From assembly GCF_014699035.1 (NCBI RefSeq), contig NZ_JACXAA010000010.1:186001-250000 (forward strand): 64,000 nucleotides of DNA. The letters run 5' to 3'. The notes under the pieces were generated by a model. The model worked only from the letters and a program-made list of their open reading frames with translations, searched no databases and had not been told where the DNA came from. Shown here piece after piece: positions 44,784 to 54,167 of this stretch. Both the position numbers and the translations under genes were made by a program. Source of the DNA: Spirosoma validum. Lineage in GTDB: Bacteria > Bacteroidota > Bacteroidia > Cytophagales > Spirosomataceae. Every line of letters begins with the position of its first letter. The stretch's first letter is position 1.

Positions 44784-46988
44784 ATGAAAATACTCTACAG
44801 AAAATTAGGTAATTTACTTGTGTGGCCGTTTGTTTTGGGTAGTCTTGTCGTCAATGCCCAAACTCGTGTCAAGGACATTCGCTCTGGCGCTGCTTCATCA
44901 ACGCCAGAGCAGCTTATTAACATCAACGGAGTTCTCTATTTTGTGGCTAATGATGGTGTGCATGGGAAGGAACTCTGGAAATCGGACGGCACGGAACAGG
45001 GTACAACACTTGTCAAAGACATCGGGCCGGATGCTGTTGATGGTGAGGTTAAGTATCTAACGAATGTAAATGGAACTGCATTTTTCAGCGCCAGGGTAGC
45101 GACTGGGTTCGGTGTAGTTGGAGAACTCTGGAAATCGGACGGTACGGCTGCTGGCACGGTAGAACTGCTGGATGGTCAGACGAACAAAGCAGAGAGTAAA
45201 GACCCTGCTAATTTGACCAGCGTGGGCGGTACACTCTATTACTCCAATACGCTGGCGCTGGGTGGATTCGGCTACACAGGGCTGTTTACATCAAACGGTA
45301 CCAGTTCGCCCGGCACCCGGCGGATCAAGTATTATTCGTCCGAAGCGCCAGCTTATCCCAAAATTTCGCAGCTAACGGATGTCAATGGGACGCTCTATTT
45401 CATATACGCAGGAGGACTCTATAAATCGAATGGTACGGAAGCCACGACGACATTAGTAAAAACAATTACGTCCAGTACAGAAAACACAAAAATTCGGAAC
45501 CTGATTAATGTCAACGGAACGCTCTTTTTTGCCGCCGATGAATCGTCAACGAATACGTATCGGCTCTGGAAATCAGATGGCACGGCTGCCGGTACGGTAA
45601 AAGTGAACGATGGAATCGGGAATCCGGCTGAAGCGGCAGATGCGGCTAATCTGACGAATGTAAATGGTACGCTGTATTACACAAACAGTGTTGTAAGGGC
45701 TGGAACGGGCATATACTGGGGCTTGTTCAAATCAAACGGACCCGATTATCCTAATGCCAGTTTCTTTGGGTCCTTCAGAAAATCTTCCAATGATAATCCG
45801 CTTAGCAACGACATCCCCTATGACGCTACGTCCGCTCAGGCTGCTCGACCGTCTGACTTAACGAATGTAAATGGAACATTATACTTCGTATTTGCCGGTA
45901 ATCTCTGGAAGTCGGATGGTACGCGAGCTGGTACGGTAAAAATAACGGATGCAGTTGCGCCGAGCTATCTAACAAATGTGAACGGAACGCTTTATTTTGT
46001 CAGTGCGCAAAAGTCGATTTACAAGACGGACCCTACTTCCAGTACGGCATCAAGCGTTGTCATGTCATCTGATTTTACCTACAATCTAACAAACGTCAAC
46101 GGCACGCTTTTTTACACACACAATGATCCTGCTACAGGTGTCGAGCTTTATAAAGTAGATACTGCACCGGTTGGACCACAGTCTCTGGTGCTTACTGCAC
46201 CAATCTACAACTGTACAACCGGCCAATTTATCTTCCAGACGAGTGGGGGCGACAACACACTTATCGAATACATGGCTCCTGGTATAACAAGCTGGACAGC
46301 TAATCCAAACCAGTTTGTGGATACTGAACTTCGGACAGCTGCCGATGCTAAACCCATTGTGCTATACGCTCGCCAGAACGGGGTGATTGTTACAACTTTG
46401 TTCGACATACGGGCGCTGTGTCCGGTGGGTCAACCGCCCATGAACGGCGGGCTACAGCTGATCACTCCGCTCTATAATTGCCAAAGTGGTGCTTTTACGT
46501 TCCAGACAAGCGGGGGGAACAATACGCTGATTGAATACATGGCGCCCGGCATAACCAGCTGGACAACAAATCCCAACCAGTTTGTCGATACGGAATTGCG
46601 CACGGCTGCCGATGCTAAACCCATTACGCTGTACGCCCGTCAGAATGGATTAACCGTAACAGCTTTGTTTGATATACGGGCGCTGTGTCCGGTAAATTCT
46701 CCCGCTCGCGTGGCAGCACCGTCCAGGCTGGACGTAACCCTGAGGGCGAGGATTTACCCCAATCCCGTTTCAGAAAAATTTACAGTCGATATTGAGGGAG
46801 ATACCGATCAACCCGTTCGGTTATGGTTGGTTGACGTAATGGGGCGAACAGTTATCGATCGACAGATTAAGCTGGATCAGCCACACCATTCGGAAGATGT
46901 AGGAATAGGCCAGCAGGAATCGGGCTTATACCTACTACGGATCAGCACACCTTCCCAAATACGAACGTTGAACGTATTGAAACGCTGA
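44784..46988 (+). CDS. ELWxxDGT-repeat protein with T9SS sorting domain
   Basis: A 734-residue secreted protein. A signal peptide (VWPFVLGSLVVNAQ) is followed by seven or so ELWKSDGT-type repeats (full forms at GKELWKSDGTEQGTT, GELWKSDGTAAGT, YRLWKSDGTAAGTVK, GNLWKSDGTRAGT), each with a NVNGTLYF strand. These are beta-propeller-like repeats. Residues about 468-553 and 558-640 are a near-exact duplicated module (NTLIEYMAPGITSW in both). The last 75 residues are a type IX secretion sorting domain (RIYPNPVSEKFTV...GLYLLRIST). It should be exported to the cell surface or medium. Its ligand is unknown. Confidence 0.9.
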   Translation: MKILYRKLGNLLVWPFVLGSLVVNAQTRVKDIRSGAASSTPEQLININGVLYFVANDGVHGKELWKSDGTEQGTTLVKDIGPDAVDGEVKYLTNVNGTAFFSARVATGFGVVGELWKSDGTAAGTVELLDGQTNKAESKDPANLTSVGGTLYYSNTLALGGFGYTGLFTSNGTSSPGTRRIKYYSSEAPAYPKISQLTDVNGTLYFIYAGGLYKSNGTEATTTLVKTITSSTENTKIRNLINVNGTLFFAADESSTNTYRLWKSDGTAAGTVKVNDGIGNPAEAADAANLTNVNGTLYYTNSVVRAGTGIYWGLFKSNGPDYPNASFFGSFRKSSNDNPLSNDIPYDATSAQAARPSDLTNVNGTLYFVFAGNLWKSDGTRAGTVKITDAVAPSYLTNVNGTLYFVSAQKSIYKTDPTSSTASSVVMSSDFTYNLTNVNGTLFYTHNDPATGVELYKVDTAPVGPQSLVLTAPIYNCTTGQFIFQTSGGDNTLIEYMAPGITSWTANPNQFVDTELRTAADAKPIVLYARQNGVIVTTLFDIRALCPVGQPPMNGGLQLITPLYNCQSGAFTFQTSGGNNTLIEYMAPGITSWTTNPNQFVDTELRTAADAKPITLYARQNGLTVTALFDIRALCPVNSPARVAAPSRLDVTLRARIYPNPVSEKFTVDIEGDTDQPVRLWLVDVMGRTVIDRQIKLDQPHHSEDVGIGQQESGLYLLRISTPSQIRTLNVLKR

Positions 46989-47079
46989 AATACCGAGTTC
47001 CTGATGGGATAAATGGGTAACTGTAATCCGTTTTTATTGAAATTACTGACTAAATCAGATAAGAAGATGATCAATAACG

Positions 47080-47146
47080 AATCATAACTTCTAAACAGAA
47101 CAGGCTTGGCAAAGTGCCAAGCCTGTTCTGTTTAGAAGTTATGATT
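47080..47146. terminator. 32-bp perfect stem between convergent genes
   Basis: Arms 47080-47111 and 47115-47146 pair perfectly over 32 bp with a 3-nt loop (aag). It is the longest perfect stem in the window. It sits between the ELWxxDGT gene and the Tat isomerase gene and could end both transcripts. Confidence 0.88.
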
Positions 47147-47165
47147 TCAGATTAGCGTTAACGCC

Positions 47166-48095
47166 CTACGCCATTGGGCCCATACGTTCCAGCAAGGCTT
47201 TCGATTTACGGATTCCTTCGTATTCGTCCAACGTATCACCCTCATATTCGATACCGGCTATGCCTTTAAAACCGCTGTCTTTCACGATTTTCAACATGCG
47301 GGTATAGTCGGTTTCGACGCAGTTGCCGTTCGCGTCGAAGTTGTAGAACTTCGTTGAGACGCCCCCTTTGGTATACGGCATCAGTTCTTTCACGCCCTGG
47401 TAGCGGTCGTACTCTTCCAGGCAGGAGTGCCCTTCGCCACGCTTAATGCAGAAATTGCCGAAATCAGGTAACGTACCAACGTTTTTCATATTTACCTGCT
47501 TCATAATGCCCGATAGCCATTTCCCGTTGGAGGAAGGACCGCCGTGATTTTCAACAATCACATTGATAGTCATGGTTTTGGCAAACTCACCTAATTTGCT
47601 GAGGCTCTCGACCGCAGCCTTGGCCATTTCTTCTTCGGTGCCCTGTCCGGCTGCGTTTACCCGAATGGTTTTACAACCCAGATACTTCGCGCATTCGACC
47701 CATTTGTGGTGATTCTCAATAGCCTGCGCGCGCTTGGTCGCATCAGGTGAAGCCATATCTCCTTCACCGTCAATCATGATCAGGTGATTGGTAATGCCAT
47801 TGTCTTTGCAACGGGTAAGCAGATCGTTCAGATACGTTTTATCCTGCGCTTTGTCCTTGAAGAACTGATTGACGTATTCAACAATACTGATATCGAACTC
47901 TTTACGGGCGATGCCGGGAAAATCCAGATTCGTGATTTTCTTAGCGAACAGGGCTTTGTGCAATGACCACTCGGCCAGCGAAATATCGAACCACATTTTT
48001 TTAGGAGGAGTTTCGGCAAAAGCAGTTGGAAAAACGGCCATACCCGCCAGCGAAACAGCAGCTTGTTTCAAAAACGAACGACGATTGGAGGTCAT
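47166..48095 (-). CDS. Tat-exported TIM-barrel sugar isomerase/epimerase
   Basis: A 309-residue protein of the xylose-isomerase-like TIM-barrel superfamily with a twin-arginine signal (SNRRSFLKQAAVSLAGMAVFP). The barrel shows the expected metal-site glutamate and aspartate in INVIVENHGG and GTLPDFGNF, and a C-terminal GIAGIEYEGDTL. Tat export of a sugar isomerase is a Bacteroidota habit and suggests a periplasmic substrate. Its ORF could extend upstream to 48257, but the twin-arginine motif sets the start at 48095. Substrate unknown; it stands alone, convergent with the ELWxxDGT gene. Confidence 0.85.
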   Translation of the reverse strand: MTSNRRSFLKQAAVSLAGMAVFPTAFAETPPKKMWFDISLAEWSLHKALFAKKITNLDFPGIARKEFDISIVEYVNQFFKDKAQDKTYLNDLLTRCKDNGITNHLIMIDGEGDMASPDATKRAQAIENHHKWVECAKYLGCKTIRVNAAGQGTEEEMAKAAVESLSKLGEFAKTMTINVIVENHGGPSSNGKWLSGIMKQVNMKNVGTLPDFGNFCIKRGEGHSCLEEYDRYQGVKELMPYTKGGVSTKFYNFDANGNCVETDYTRMLKIVKDSGFKGIAGIEYEGDTLDEYEGIRKSKALLERMGPMA

Positions 48096-48310
48096 AACAG
48101 AATAGGTTTGACAATGAGGACTGGCAGCCAAAGACCGCTTTCCGTTACGTAAAAGCAGACTGCTACGTCGAAAATACTCATGACTAATTCGGCCACCTTT
48201 ATGGATTCGGGCTTGTCTTGTAGCGGATTTAGACTCTGTGCAAAACAAGCCGTACAAGCCTGAAGGAGAAATTCTTCGTAATTTGCCACCATTCGACTAC
48301 TACGTACCCA

Positions 48311-49288
48311 ATGATTTCTTTCGAGACCATTCAGCAAGCTCACGACCGAATCCGGCCATATATTCATCGGACGCCCGTTCTGACCAATCAGACCATCGAC
48401 GAACTGGCCGGGGCTAAGCTATTTTTTAAGTGTGAAAACTTCCAGAAAATCGGTGCTTTTAAAGCACGGGGCGGTTTAAATGCCGTGCTGCAGGTAGCGG
48501 CCAATAAAGAAGGTAAGGCCATTACAACGCACTCGTCTGGGAATCATGCGCAAGCAGTGGCTTTTGCCGCCCGACAGGTTGGCTTACCTGCTTACATTGT
48601 TATGCCACGTACCGCCCCGCATGTCAAAAAGGCGGCTGTGTTGGGCTACGGTGCCGAAGTGATTGAATGTGAGCCAACCCTTGAAGCCCGAGAACAGGGC
48701 GTCCGTGATGTGATCGAACGAACGGGTGCGGTGCTGGTCCACCCGTTCGATGATGATCGCGTCATCGCCGGGCAGGCAACCGCGACAAAAGAACTGATTG
48801 AGGATGCCGGGATGGAGAAGTACGGCACTGAGCCGGAACGCCGGACCAGACCATTCGATTCAATTTTAGCGCCCGTTGGCGGGGGAGGGCTGTTGAGTGG
48901 CACAGCGCTGACGACACATTACCTGTCGCCAGCAACGCGCGTGGTTGCCGGAGAACCTGAAGGCGCGGCAGATGCAATTTTATCGTTCCACAGTGGACGG
49001 ATTGAGAAAGCCCCCTATATCAACACCATTGCTGATGGCCTGATGACCACGCTCAGTGAGCGAACTCTGGCGATTATTCGTGAACATGTCGCTGATATTT
49101 TAACCGTTTCGGACGCAGAAATTATTGCCGCCATGCGACTGGTTTGGGAGCGGATGAAAATCATTATCGAGCCATCCTGTGCGGTCCCACTGGCTGTAGT
49201 CCTGAAACATAAGGACCAGTTTGCAGGGCAGAAAATCGGTCTTATTTTAACCGGCGGGAATGTCGATTTAGGAAAACTGCCATTTTAA
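48311..49288 (+). CDS. Threonine dehydratase / serine racemase-type PLP enzyme
   Basis: A 325-residue fold-type II PLP enzyme. The PLP lysine lies in GAFKARGG (near residue 52), the substrate loop is TTHSSGNHAQA, and the phosphate-binding loop is GGGGLLSG. A C-terminal ACT domain is missing, so it is the short, biodegradative or serine-racemase-like form that is not regulated by isoleucine. It would convert L-threonine or L-serine to the keto acid and ammonia, or racemise serine. The next gene (a GNAT) follows 15 nt downstream. Confidence 0.9.
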   Translation: MISFETIQQAHDRIRPYIHRTPVLTNQTIDELAGAKLFFKCENFQKIGAFKARGGLNAVLQVAANKEGKAITTHSSGNHAQAVAFAARQVGLPAYIVMPRTAPHVKKAAVLGYGAEVIECEPTLEAREQGVRDVIERTGAVLVHPFDDDRVIAGQATATKELIEDAGMEKYGTEPERRTRPFDSILAPVGGGGLLSGTALTTHYLSPATRVVAGEPEGAADAILSFHSGRIEKAPYINTIADGLMTTLSERTLAIIREHVADILTVSDAEIIAAMRLVWERMKIIIEPSCAVPLAVVLKHKDQFAGQKIGLILTGGNVDLGKLPF

Positions 49289-49303
49289 TTTCAGAACTGA
49301 CCT

Positions 49304-49711
49304 ATGGTTGCCATCCGTTCTATCGCTCACGAACAGACGTATCCGCTCCGTCACTCAGTGCTTTGGCCCGATAAGCCGTTTGATTACGTAAAAGTTGAAA
49401 ATGATGCTGAAGGACATCATTTTGGTGCATTTGAGGATGACAAGTTAATTGCCGTGATTTCACTATTTGTCAGCGATGGAGCGGCTCGTTTTCGGAAGTT
49501 TGCGGCCCATCCTGACCGTCAGCGACAGGGGATCGGTACGCGCTTGATGAAACACATCATCACCGAAGCCCGGCATTTAGGTGCTACGACACTCTGGTGC
49601 GACGCTCGATTGGACGCGGCTGATTTCTATCGGCGTTTCGACATGAAAGCCGTAAGCGAGGTATTTTACAAAGGGCCTATTCCGTACGCCAAATTTTCGC
49701 GTACCTTGTAA
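49304..49711 (+). CDS. GNAT-family N-acetyltransferase
   Basis: A 135-residue GNAT protein with the acetyl-CoA motif RKFAAHPDRQRQGIGTRLMKHI (about 67-88; RxxGxG/A). The late block LDAADFYRRFDMKAVS is also typical. It starts 15 nt after the PLP enzyme and likely shares its mRNA. It has no export signal. Substrate unknown; amino acid or small amine acetylation would fit next to an amino-acid enzyme. Confidence 0.88.
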   Translation: MVAIRSIAHEQTYPLRHSVLWPDKPFDYVKVENDAEGHHFGAFEDDKLIAVISLFVSDGAARFRKFAAHPDRQRQGIGTRLMKHIITEARHLGATTLWCDARLDAADFYRRFDMKAVSEVFYKGPIPYAKFSRTL

Positions 49712-49775
49712 AACTTCTTAATGGCGTGGTACATCCTGATAGACGTATTATCTAACCATAAACCCTTATCAACCA

Positions 49776-50141
49776 ATGAAACTGTTTGTAAACTTTCTTT
49801 TTCTGATCAGCTTGTCGATGCTGGTCAACGTAGCAAACGCCCAGTCAGCGCCAGCTTCGTCTGCCGATTCAACGAAAGCGTATGCCGGTTCATACACGTT
49901 TGCCAGTGGTTCGCCTGTTCAAAAATACGTTATCACTGCCGAAAAGGGGGAGATCTATGGCGCTGCCGATGACTATGGAAAAAATAAACTGGTTAAACAG
50001 GCCAAAGTAGATACGTATAAGTCAACCAGTTCGTATGGTTCGATCATTACGTTTGTTCGGGATGCTACGACAAAAGCGGTAACAGGACTGACCATGGCCA
50101 TTCAGGGAAGTGAATTAACGGCTAAAAAAGACAATCCGTAA
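49776..50141 (+). CDS. Small exported protein, DUF3471-like
   Basis: A 121-residue protein with a signal peptide (MKLFVNFLFLISLSMLVNVANAQ). The mature part (KAYAGSYTFASGSPVQKYVITAEKGEIYG) resembles the DUF3471-type beta-rich domain found in Bacteroidota periplasmic proteins. No lipobox is seen, so it should be periplasmic or secreted. It lies 110 bp upstream of the sugar-dehydrogenase lipoprotein on the same strand, so a joint role is possible but unproven. Confidence 0.7.
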   Translation: MKLFVNFLFLISLSMLVNVANAQSAPASSADSTKAYAGSYTFASGSPVQKYVITAEKGEIYGAADDYGKNKLVKQAKVDTYKSTSSYGSIITFVRDATTKAVTGLTMAIQGSELTAKKDNP

Positions 50142-50250
50142 CTAAACGGCTCATCTATGAGTTGAAGGTTTATGTGTATCAACAAGGATTGATACGTAGC
50201 AGCTTGCCACGTAACGATCGGTAAAGCACGTAAACACAATTGACTCAACG

Positions 50251-51567
50251 ATGAAAACAACATTTGCTCTGTCAGCCACTGTGCTGGCTGTAACGATGCT
50301 GGCTTGTAGCCAGAAAAAAGAAGCGAACCAGACCGAAACATCGGTTGTTGCCGCCGACACAACCATTGAGCTGCCTGCGCCATACGCAACCAAATCAGCC
50401 AAGAATTTTAGCAACGTAACAGGTTGGTCTGAGGGGGAAACTCCGAAGGCACCCGCTGGATTTGCCGTTACGGAATTTGCCCGGGATCTGGCGAGCCCAC
50501 GCTGGATATACGTAGCGCCCAATGGCGATATTTTCGTTGCCGAGGCCAACACTGAGCGTGATAAACCCAAAGATATAGCCCTCAATGCTGTTACAGGACG
50601 AAACAAGTCGGAACGGACTGGTGCCAGTGCCAACCGCATCACGCTTTTTCGCGACACGAACAAAGACGGAAAACCTGACCTGAAAGAAGTATTCCTTACG
50701 GGTTTGAATCAGCCTTTTGGTATGTTGGTGTTAGGTGACTATTTCTACGCAGCCAATACGGATGGGTTGATGCGCTATGATTACAAGCCGGGCCAGACGA
50801 AAATAACCGCGCCAGGAAAAAAGATTCTGGATTTGCCAGCTGGTGGTTATAACAATCACTGGACGCGTAATTTGCTGGCTAGTCCTGATGGAAAGAAAAT
50901 TTTTATCACGGTTGGTTCAGGCAGTAATGTGGCTGAACACGGCATTGATAACGAGAAACGTAGAGCGAATATCCTGGAAATCAATCCGGACGGCACCGGC
51001 GAGCGCATTTATGCCAGCGGCCTGCGAAATCCGGTTGGGATGGATTGGCAGCCCACTACTAAAGTTCTGTATACAGCTGTTAATGAACGTGACGAACTGG
51101 GCGATGATCTGGTACCTGACTACATGACCAGTGTGAAAGAAGGCGCCTTTTATGGCTGGCCTTACGCTTATTTAGGCCCGAACGAAGATCCACGTCGGAA
51201 AGGTGAGCGCCCCGATCTGGTCAAAAAGACACTCGTCCCTGATGTTCCCTTAGAATCACATACCGCGTCGCTCGGACTAGCTTTTTACGACAAAACGGCC
51301 TTCCCTGAAAAATACCGGAACGGTGCTTTCATTGGGCAACATGGCTCCTGGAACCGCTCGAAACTCGTAGGTTATAAAGTTGTGTTTGTGCCGTTTCAGG
51401 ATGGTAAGCCTGGAAAACCCGAAGATTTTTTGACAGGATTTCTGGCCGGAAATAACAAAGATGTGCATGGTCGGCCTGTCGGGGTTACCGTGATGCCTGA
51501 CGGTTCGATGCTGGTTGCCGATGACGCATCAGGCCGCATTTGGCGGGTAGCATCAAGCAAGTCATAA
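50251..51567 (+). CDS. PQQ-type sugar/sorbosone dehydrogenase lipoprotein
   Basis: A 438-residue exported lipoprotein. The signal peptide ends MLACSQ with lipobox LAC at Cys19. Residues 65-435 form the six-bladed beta-propeller of the soluble glucose/sorbosone dehydrogenase family, with DTNKDGKPDLKE, GGYNNHWTRN, YASGLRNPVGMDWQP and GSWNRSKLVGYKV blocks; the last two carry residues of the PQQ/calcium site. It would oxidise an aldose or related substrate in the periplasm with PQQ. PQQ biosynthesis genes are not in the window, so the cofactor supply is unknown. Confidence 0.88.
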   Translation: MKTTFALSATVLAVTMLACSQKKEANQTETSVVAADTTIELPAPYATKSAKNFSNVTGWSEGETPKAPAGFAVTEFARDLASPRWIYVAPNGDIFVAEANTERDKPKDIALNAVTGRNKSERTGASANRITLFRDTNKDGKPDLKEVFLTGLNQPFGMLVLGDYFYAANTDGLMRYDYKPGQTKITAPGKKILDLPAGGYNNHWTRNLLASPDGKKIFITVGSGSNVAEHGIDNEKRRANILEINPDGTGERIYASGLRNPVGMDWQPTTKVLYTAVNERDELGDDLVPDYMTSVKEGAFYGWPYAYLGPNEDPRRKGERPDLVKKTLVPDVPLESHTASLGLAFYDKTAFPEKYRNGAFIGQHGSWNRSKLVGYKVVFVPFQDGKPGKPEDFLTGFLAGNNKDVHGRPVGVTVMPDGSMLVADDASGRIWRVASSKS

Positions 51568-51589
51568 GAATCGAAAGATAAGTAGGTCC

Positions 51590-51647
51590 AAAAGCATCAG
51601 TGGCTGACACGCAGGTTTTCACGCCTATGTCAGCCACTGATGCTTTT
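51590..51647. terminator. Terminator between dehydrogenase and barrel gene
   Basis: Arms 51590-51609 and 51628-51647 are a perfect 20-bp stem with an 18-nt loop. A T8-type run follows on the plus strand. It ends the dehydrogenase transcript and lies between convergent genes. Confidence 0.88.
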
Positions 51648-51669
51648 TTTTAGACAACGTTTATGCCTA

Positions 51670-53403
51670 TTAAAACTGGTACAATAGTCTGGCCCGCAAG
51701 CCAACTGTCGTATTTTTCTGCCAGTTGAGGTCTGGTTGTTTCAGCTGTTGGTTACTTTGTATGGGTATGTTTAGCACGGGGCTAGCCTGTACGACCCAGT
51801 GACTACGTTGCCATTCGATCCCCGTAGTTAAGGCAAAATTGCTGACGAGGGCAACCGGTTGACTTCTGGTCGTATTTATCTCATCAAACCCACGCTGTAC
51901 TTGAGGCTTTAAAGGCAGTTTTAATATATCGCGGCAGTAGTAAGTTATATTTTCTGAGTTCGTCAGGTTTAAATACATACCAGCCGTGGGTAAGAAGGTT
52001 AAACTCTGATTAATCGGAATTCGATAGCCAAGACTTACCGGTATCTGAAGCCGTATTTGTCGCGTGTCAATGTTTAAAATATCCCGCCAGGCATCATTAG
52101 GACGGGCAAATTCCTTTCGGAAATCGCGCTCGGTGCGGTCATTGAAATCTTCTTCAGTAATAAATCGGTTCAGGAACGTAGCCTGACTAAGACCGACGCC
52201 CAGCGTCCAGTGCCGCCCAAGTAAAACTTCCGTAAAGACGCCTGCACTCCACAAACGAGAGGTAACTTCTCCACCCACACCCGCCCGGAAACGAGTTGCT
52301 ACCTGCTGCACGGGCTGGCTGGCAGGTGTCTGCGCCTGTGTTTGGGCAGGTTCTGCATTAACTACCGTTGTGCGGGCTGGACGCATTCGTTTCGCCCGCT
52401 GGGCCAATGCCGCTCCCCAGTTTATACCTTCAGTCGATAAGGGCAAACTGGCAATTGTCTCGTAGGTCGCCGAGGTCTCGTTCGTTGTCCCCGCCGTTTC
52501 AGTTGGGTTGGCTTTATTATCCCCGACATTCGTATTGGCTACTACGTTTCCCTGATCATCAGCAGAAGTTGACGGTAATACGTCGTTACGTCTCGTCTCC
52601 CGATTCCGCCCACCCTTCGTCTGACCAATTGAATTTTTTTCGTTTGTAAGCGTATTGGACGGTTTAACAGACGTATTAGTCGATTTATTGATTACTGATG
52701 ATTCGTTATTGGTATTCTTGGCAACAGAAGGAGTAGAGGATACATCATACGATTCCGTTTGTTGGTTTTTAGTCTGGTTAGTAGGTTGACGCGTAATGAC
52801 CGGAGAAGCCGTAGGGTTATCAGTAGCGTACCGTTGTTCCGGAGGTGTCTCCGTATGTTGACTAAATCGCTCGTCACTACGTATCTCCGATCGTACGTCT
52901 GCCCTTGTTCGTGATGGTACAGGAACGTAACGAGTAATGTAAACCGTATCCGGACGAACGGCCTGACTCTCGTTCCGATTCGCTGAAGCCGTTGTTTCCT
53001 GTGATTTTTGAGCGGACGTAGTTTTATCCACATGCACTACGTCGGGCTGTACGCGTTCGTTCAGAATCACATCCGAACCCGAGACCGATGGGACTGGTGC
53101 GGATTGTTTTGTAGCATTCGGATGCAGTTGCCCGATTGTCTGGCGGAGCTGGTTGATTTCCTGCCGCTGCCAGATACTGAAGGCGATTAAGGCAACTGTG
53201 CTGATAGACGCAGCTGCCAGAAGCCATGACTGCCCCGACCAGACACCACCTGAAAATGGGCTATTCGCGCCAGGGGTGTTAGGCTGGTATAAGTTAGCGT
53301 CTTTGAGCGTTGACTGCATCCGCGCCCAATCTTTGTCGGTAAACTCCGGCCGAATACTTTCCAGTTTTCGCCGGATAATATCGGTAAATCGGTCAGTTTT
53401 CAT
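51670..53403 (-). CDS. Membrane-anchored protein with C-terminal outer-membrane beta-barrel, partner of the sigma factor
   Basis: A 577-residue protein with an unusual layout. Residues 1-55 are a soluble, helical head (KLESIRPEFTDKDWARMQSTL) that would be cytosolic. Residues 58-77 are a single transmembrane helix (QSWLLAAASISTVALIAFSI). Residues 80-365 are a long Ser/Thr/Asn/Gln-rich, probably unstructured linker. Residues 368-577 are beta-strand-rich (FRAGVGGEVTSRLWSAGVF, QLRIQIP-like strands) and end GLRARLLYQF with a terminal Phe, as in outer-membrane barrels. Its start overlaps the end of the sigma factor gene by 11 nt. The head is a likely anti-sigma domain by position only; no ASD zinc motif is visible. 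I chose the ATG at 53403; the ORF opens upstream of it. Confidence 0.75.
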   Translation of the reverse strand: MKTDRFTDIIRRKLESIRPEFTDKDWARMQSTLKDANLYQPNTPGANSPFSGGVWSGQSWLLAAASISTVALIAFSIWQRQEINQLRQTIGQLHPNATKQSAPVPSVSGSDVILNERVQPDVVHVDKTTSAQKSQETTASANRNESQAVRPDTVYITRYVPVPSRTRADVRSEIRSDERFSQHTETPPEQRYATDNPTASPVITRQPTNQTKNQQTESYDVSSTPSVAKNTNNESSVINKSTNTSVKPSNTLTNEKNSIGQTKGGRNRETRRNDVLPSTSADDQGNVVANTNVGDNKANPTETAGTTNETSATYETIASLPLSTEGINWGAALAQRAKRMRPARTTVVNAEPAQTQAQTPASQPVQQVATRFRAGVGGEVTSRLWSAGVFTEVLLGRHWTLGVGLSQATFLNRFITEEDFNDRTERDFRKEFARPNDAWRDILNIDTRQIRLQIPVSLGYRIPINQSLTFLPTAGMYLNLTNSENITYYCRDILKLPLKPQVQRGFDEINTTRSQPVALVSNFALTTGIEWQRSHWVVQASPVLNIPIQSNQQLKQPDLNWQKNTTVGLRARLLYQF

Positions 53404-53995
53404 GATATGGAATCGTAGCTGTTGAGCCAGTCTTAGCGTGGTAGGCTTGTTTGATGAGAAGTTGCAATTTCTGTCGGGCACGCGCGTAATTCGATCGCAC
53501 CGTCGCTTCGTTATGGTTCAAAATTCCGGCGATTTCATGCAGGCTGTACCCATCCACTACATGCATCATAAAAACCGTTCGATACGTTGGGCTGAGTTGC
53601 TGCACTAACGCCAGAATCTCTTCGGCGGCAATCTGATCGACAATGTCATCGTTAACCGCCACCTGCTCTCCCATTTCCAGCGAACTATGCTGATCCTGCC
53701 GGTGATTTTTTCGGTAGTGGCTAATGGAAGTGTTAACCAGAATTGTTCGTAGCCAGGCCTTGAAAGGCAACGTTTCATCGTAGCTGTCTAAATGCTGAAA
53801 CGCTTTGAGAAACCCTTCGTTCAGAACATCTTCGGCTTCTTCGACGCTCGATGTGTAGCGGAGACAGATACTTTTGGCGTAACCAAAAAATTGTTTGAAC
53901 AGCGTTCGTTGCGCTCGCGGATCGTTGGCGCGGCAAGCCCGAATGACACTCAGTAAGTCATTGTCGGCGAACGTAGACGATTTTCGGAAAAACAA
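53393..53995 (-). CDS. ECF-type RNA polymerase sigma factor
   Basis: A 200-residue sigma-70 family protein with region 2 (RTLFKQFFGYAKSICLRYTSSVEEAEDVLNEGFLKAFQHL) and region 4 (LVQQLSPTYRTVFMMHVVDGYSLHEIAGILNHNEATVRSNYARARQKL). Region 3 is absent, as in ECF factors. It recruits RNA polymerase to promoters of an unknown regulon. The start is a TTG; a stop lies five codons upstream and no ATG is available. It overlaps the beta-barrel gene by 11 nt, so the two products are probably made in a fixed ratio. Confidence 0.93.
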   Translation of the reverse strand: MFFRKSSTFADNDLLSVIRACRANDPRAQRTLFKQFFGYAKSICLRYTSSVEEAEDVLNEGFLKAFQHLDSYDETLPFKAWLRTILVNTSISHYRKNHRQDQHSSLEMGEQVAVNDDIVDQIAAEEILALVQQLSPTYRTVFMMHVVDGYSLHEIAGILNHNEATVRSNYARARQKLQLLIKQAYHAKTGSTATIPYHEN

Positions 53996-54167
53996 AGTTC
54001 GGGCAGATTAACGTAAACAATCCTGATTACAAAGACACTACGCTTTTCCAACCTATAACGTTGCAGGCCTCTATCAAGTTATCTTTTTTTATTTGTACTG
54101 CCACATTTGTCTGCAACGTAACGTAAAGGCAATAAATGGGTTTACTCACCCCGTTTATTGGTGTGCA

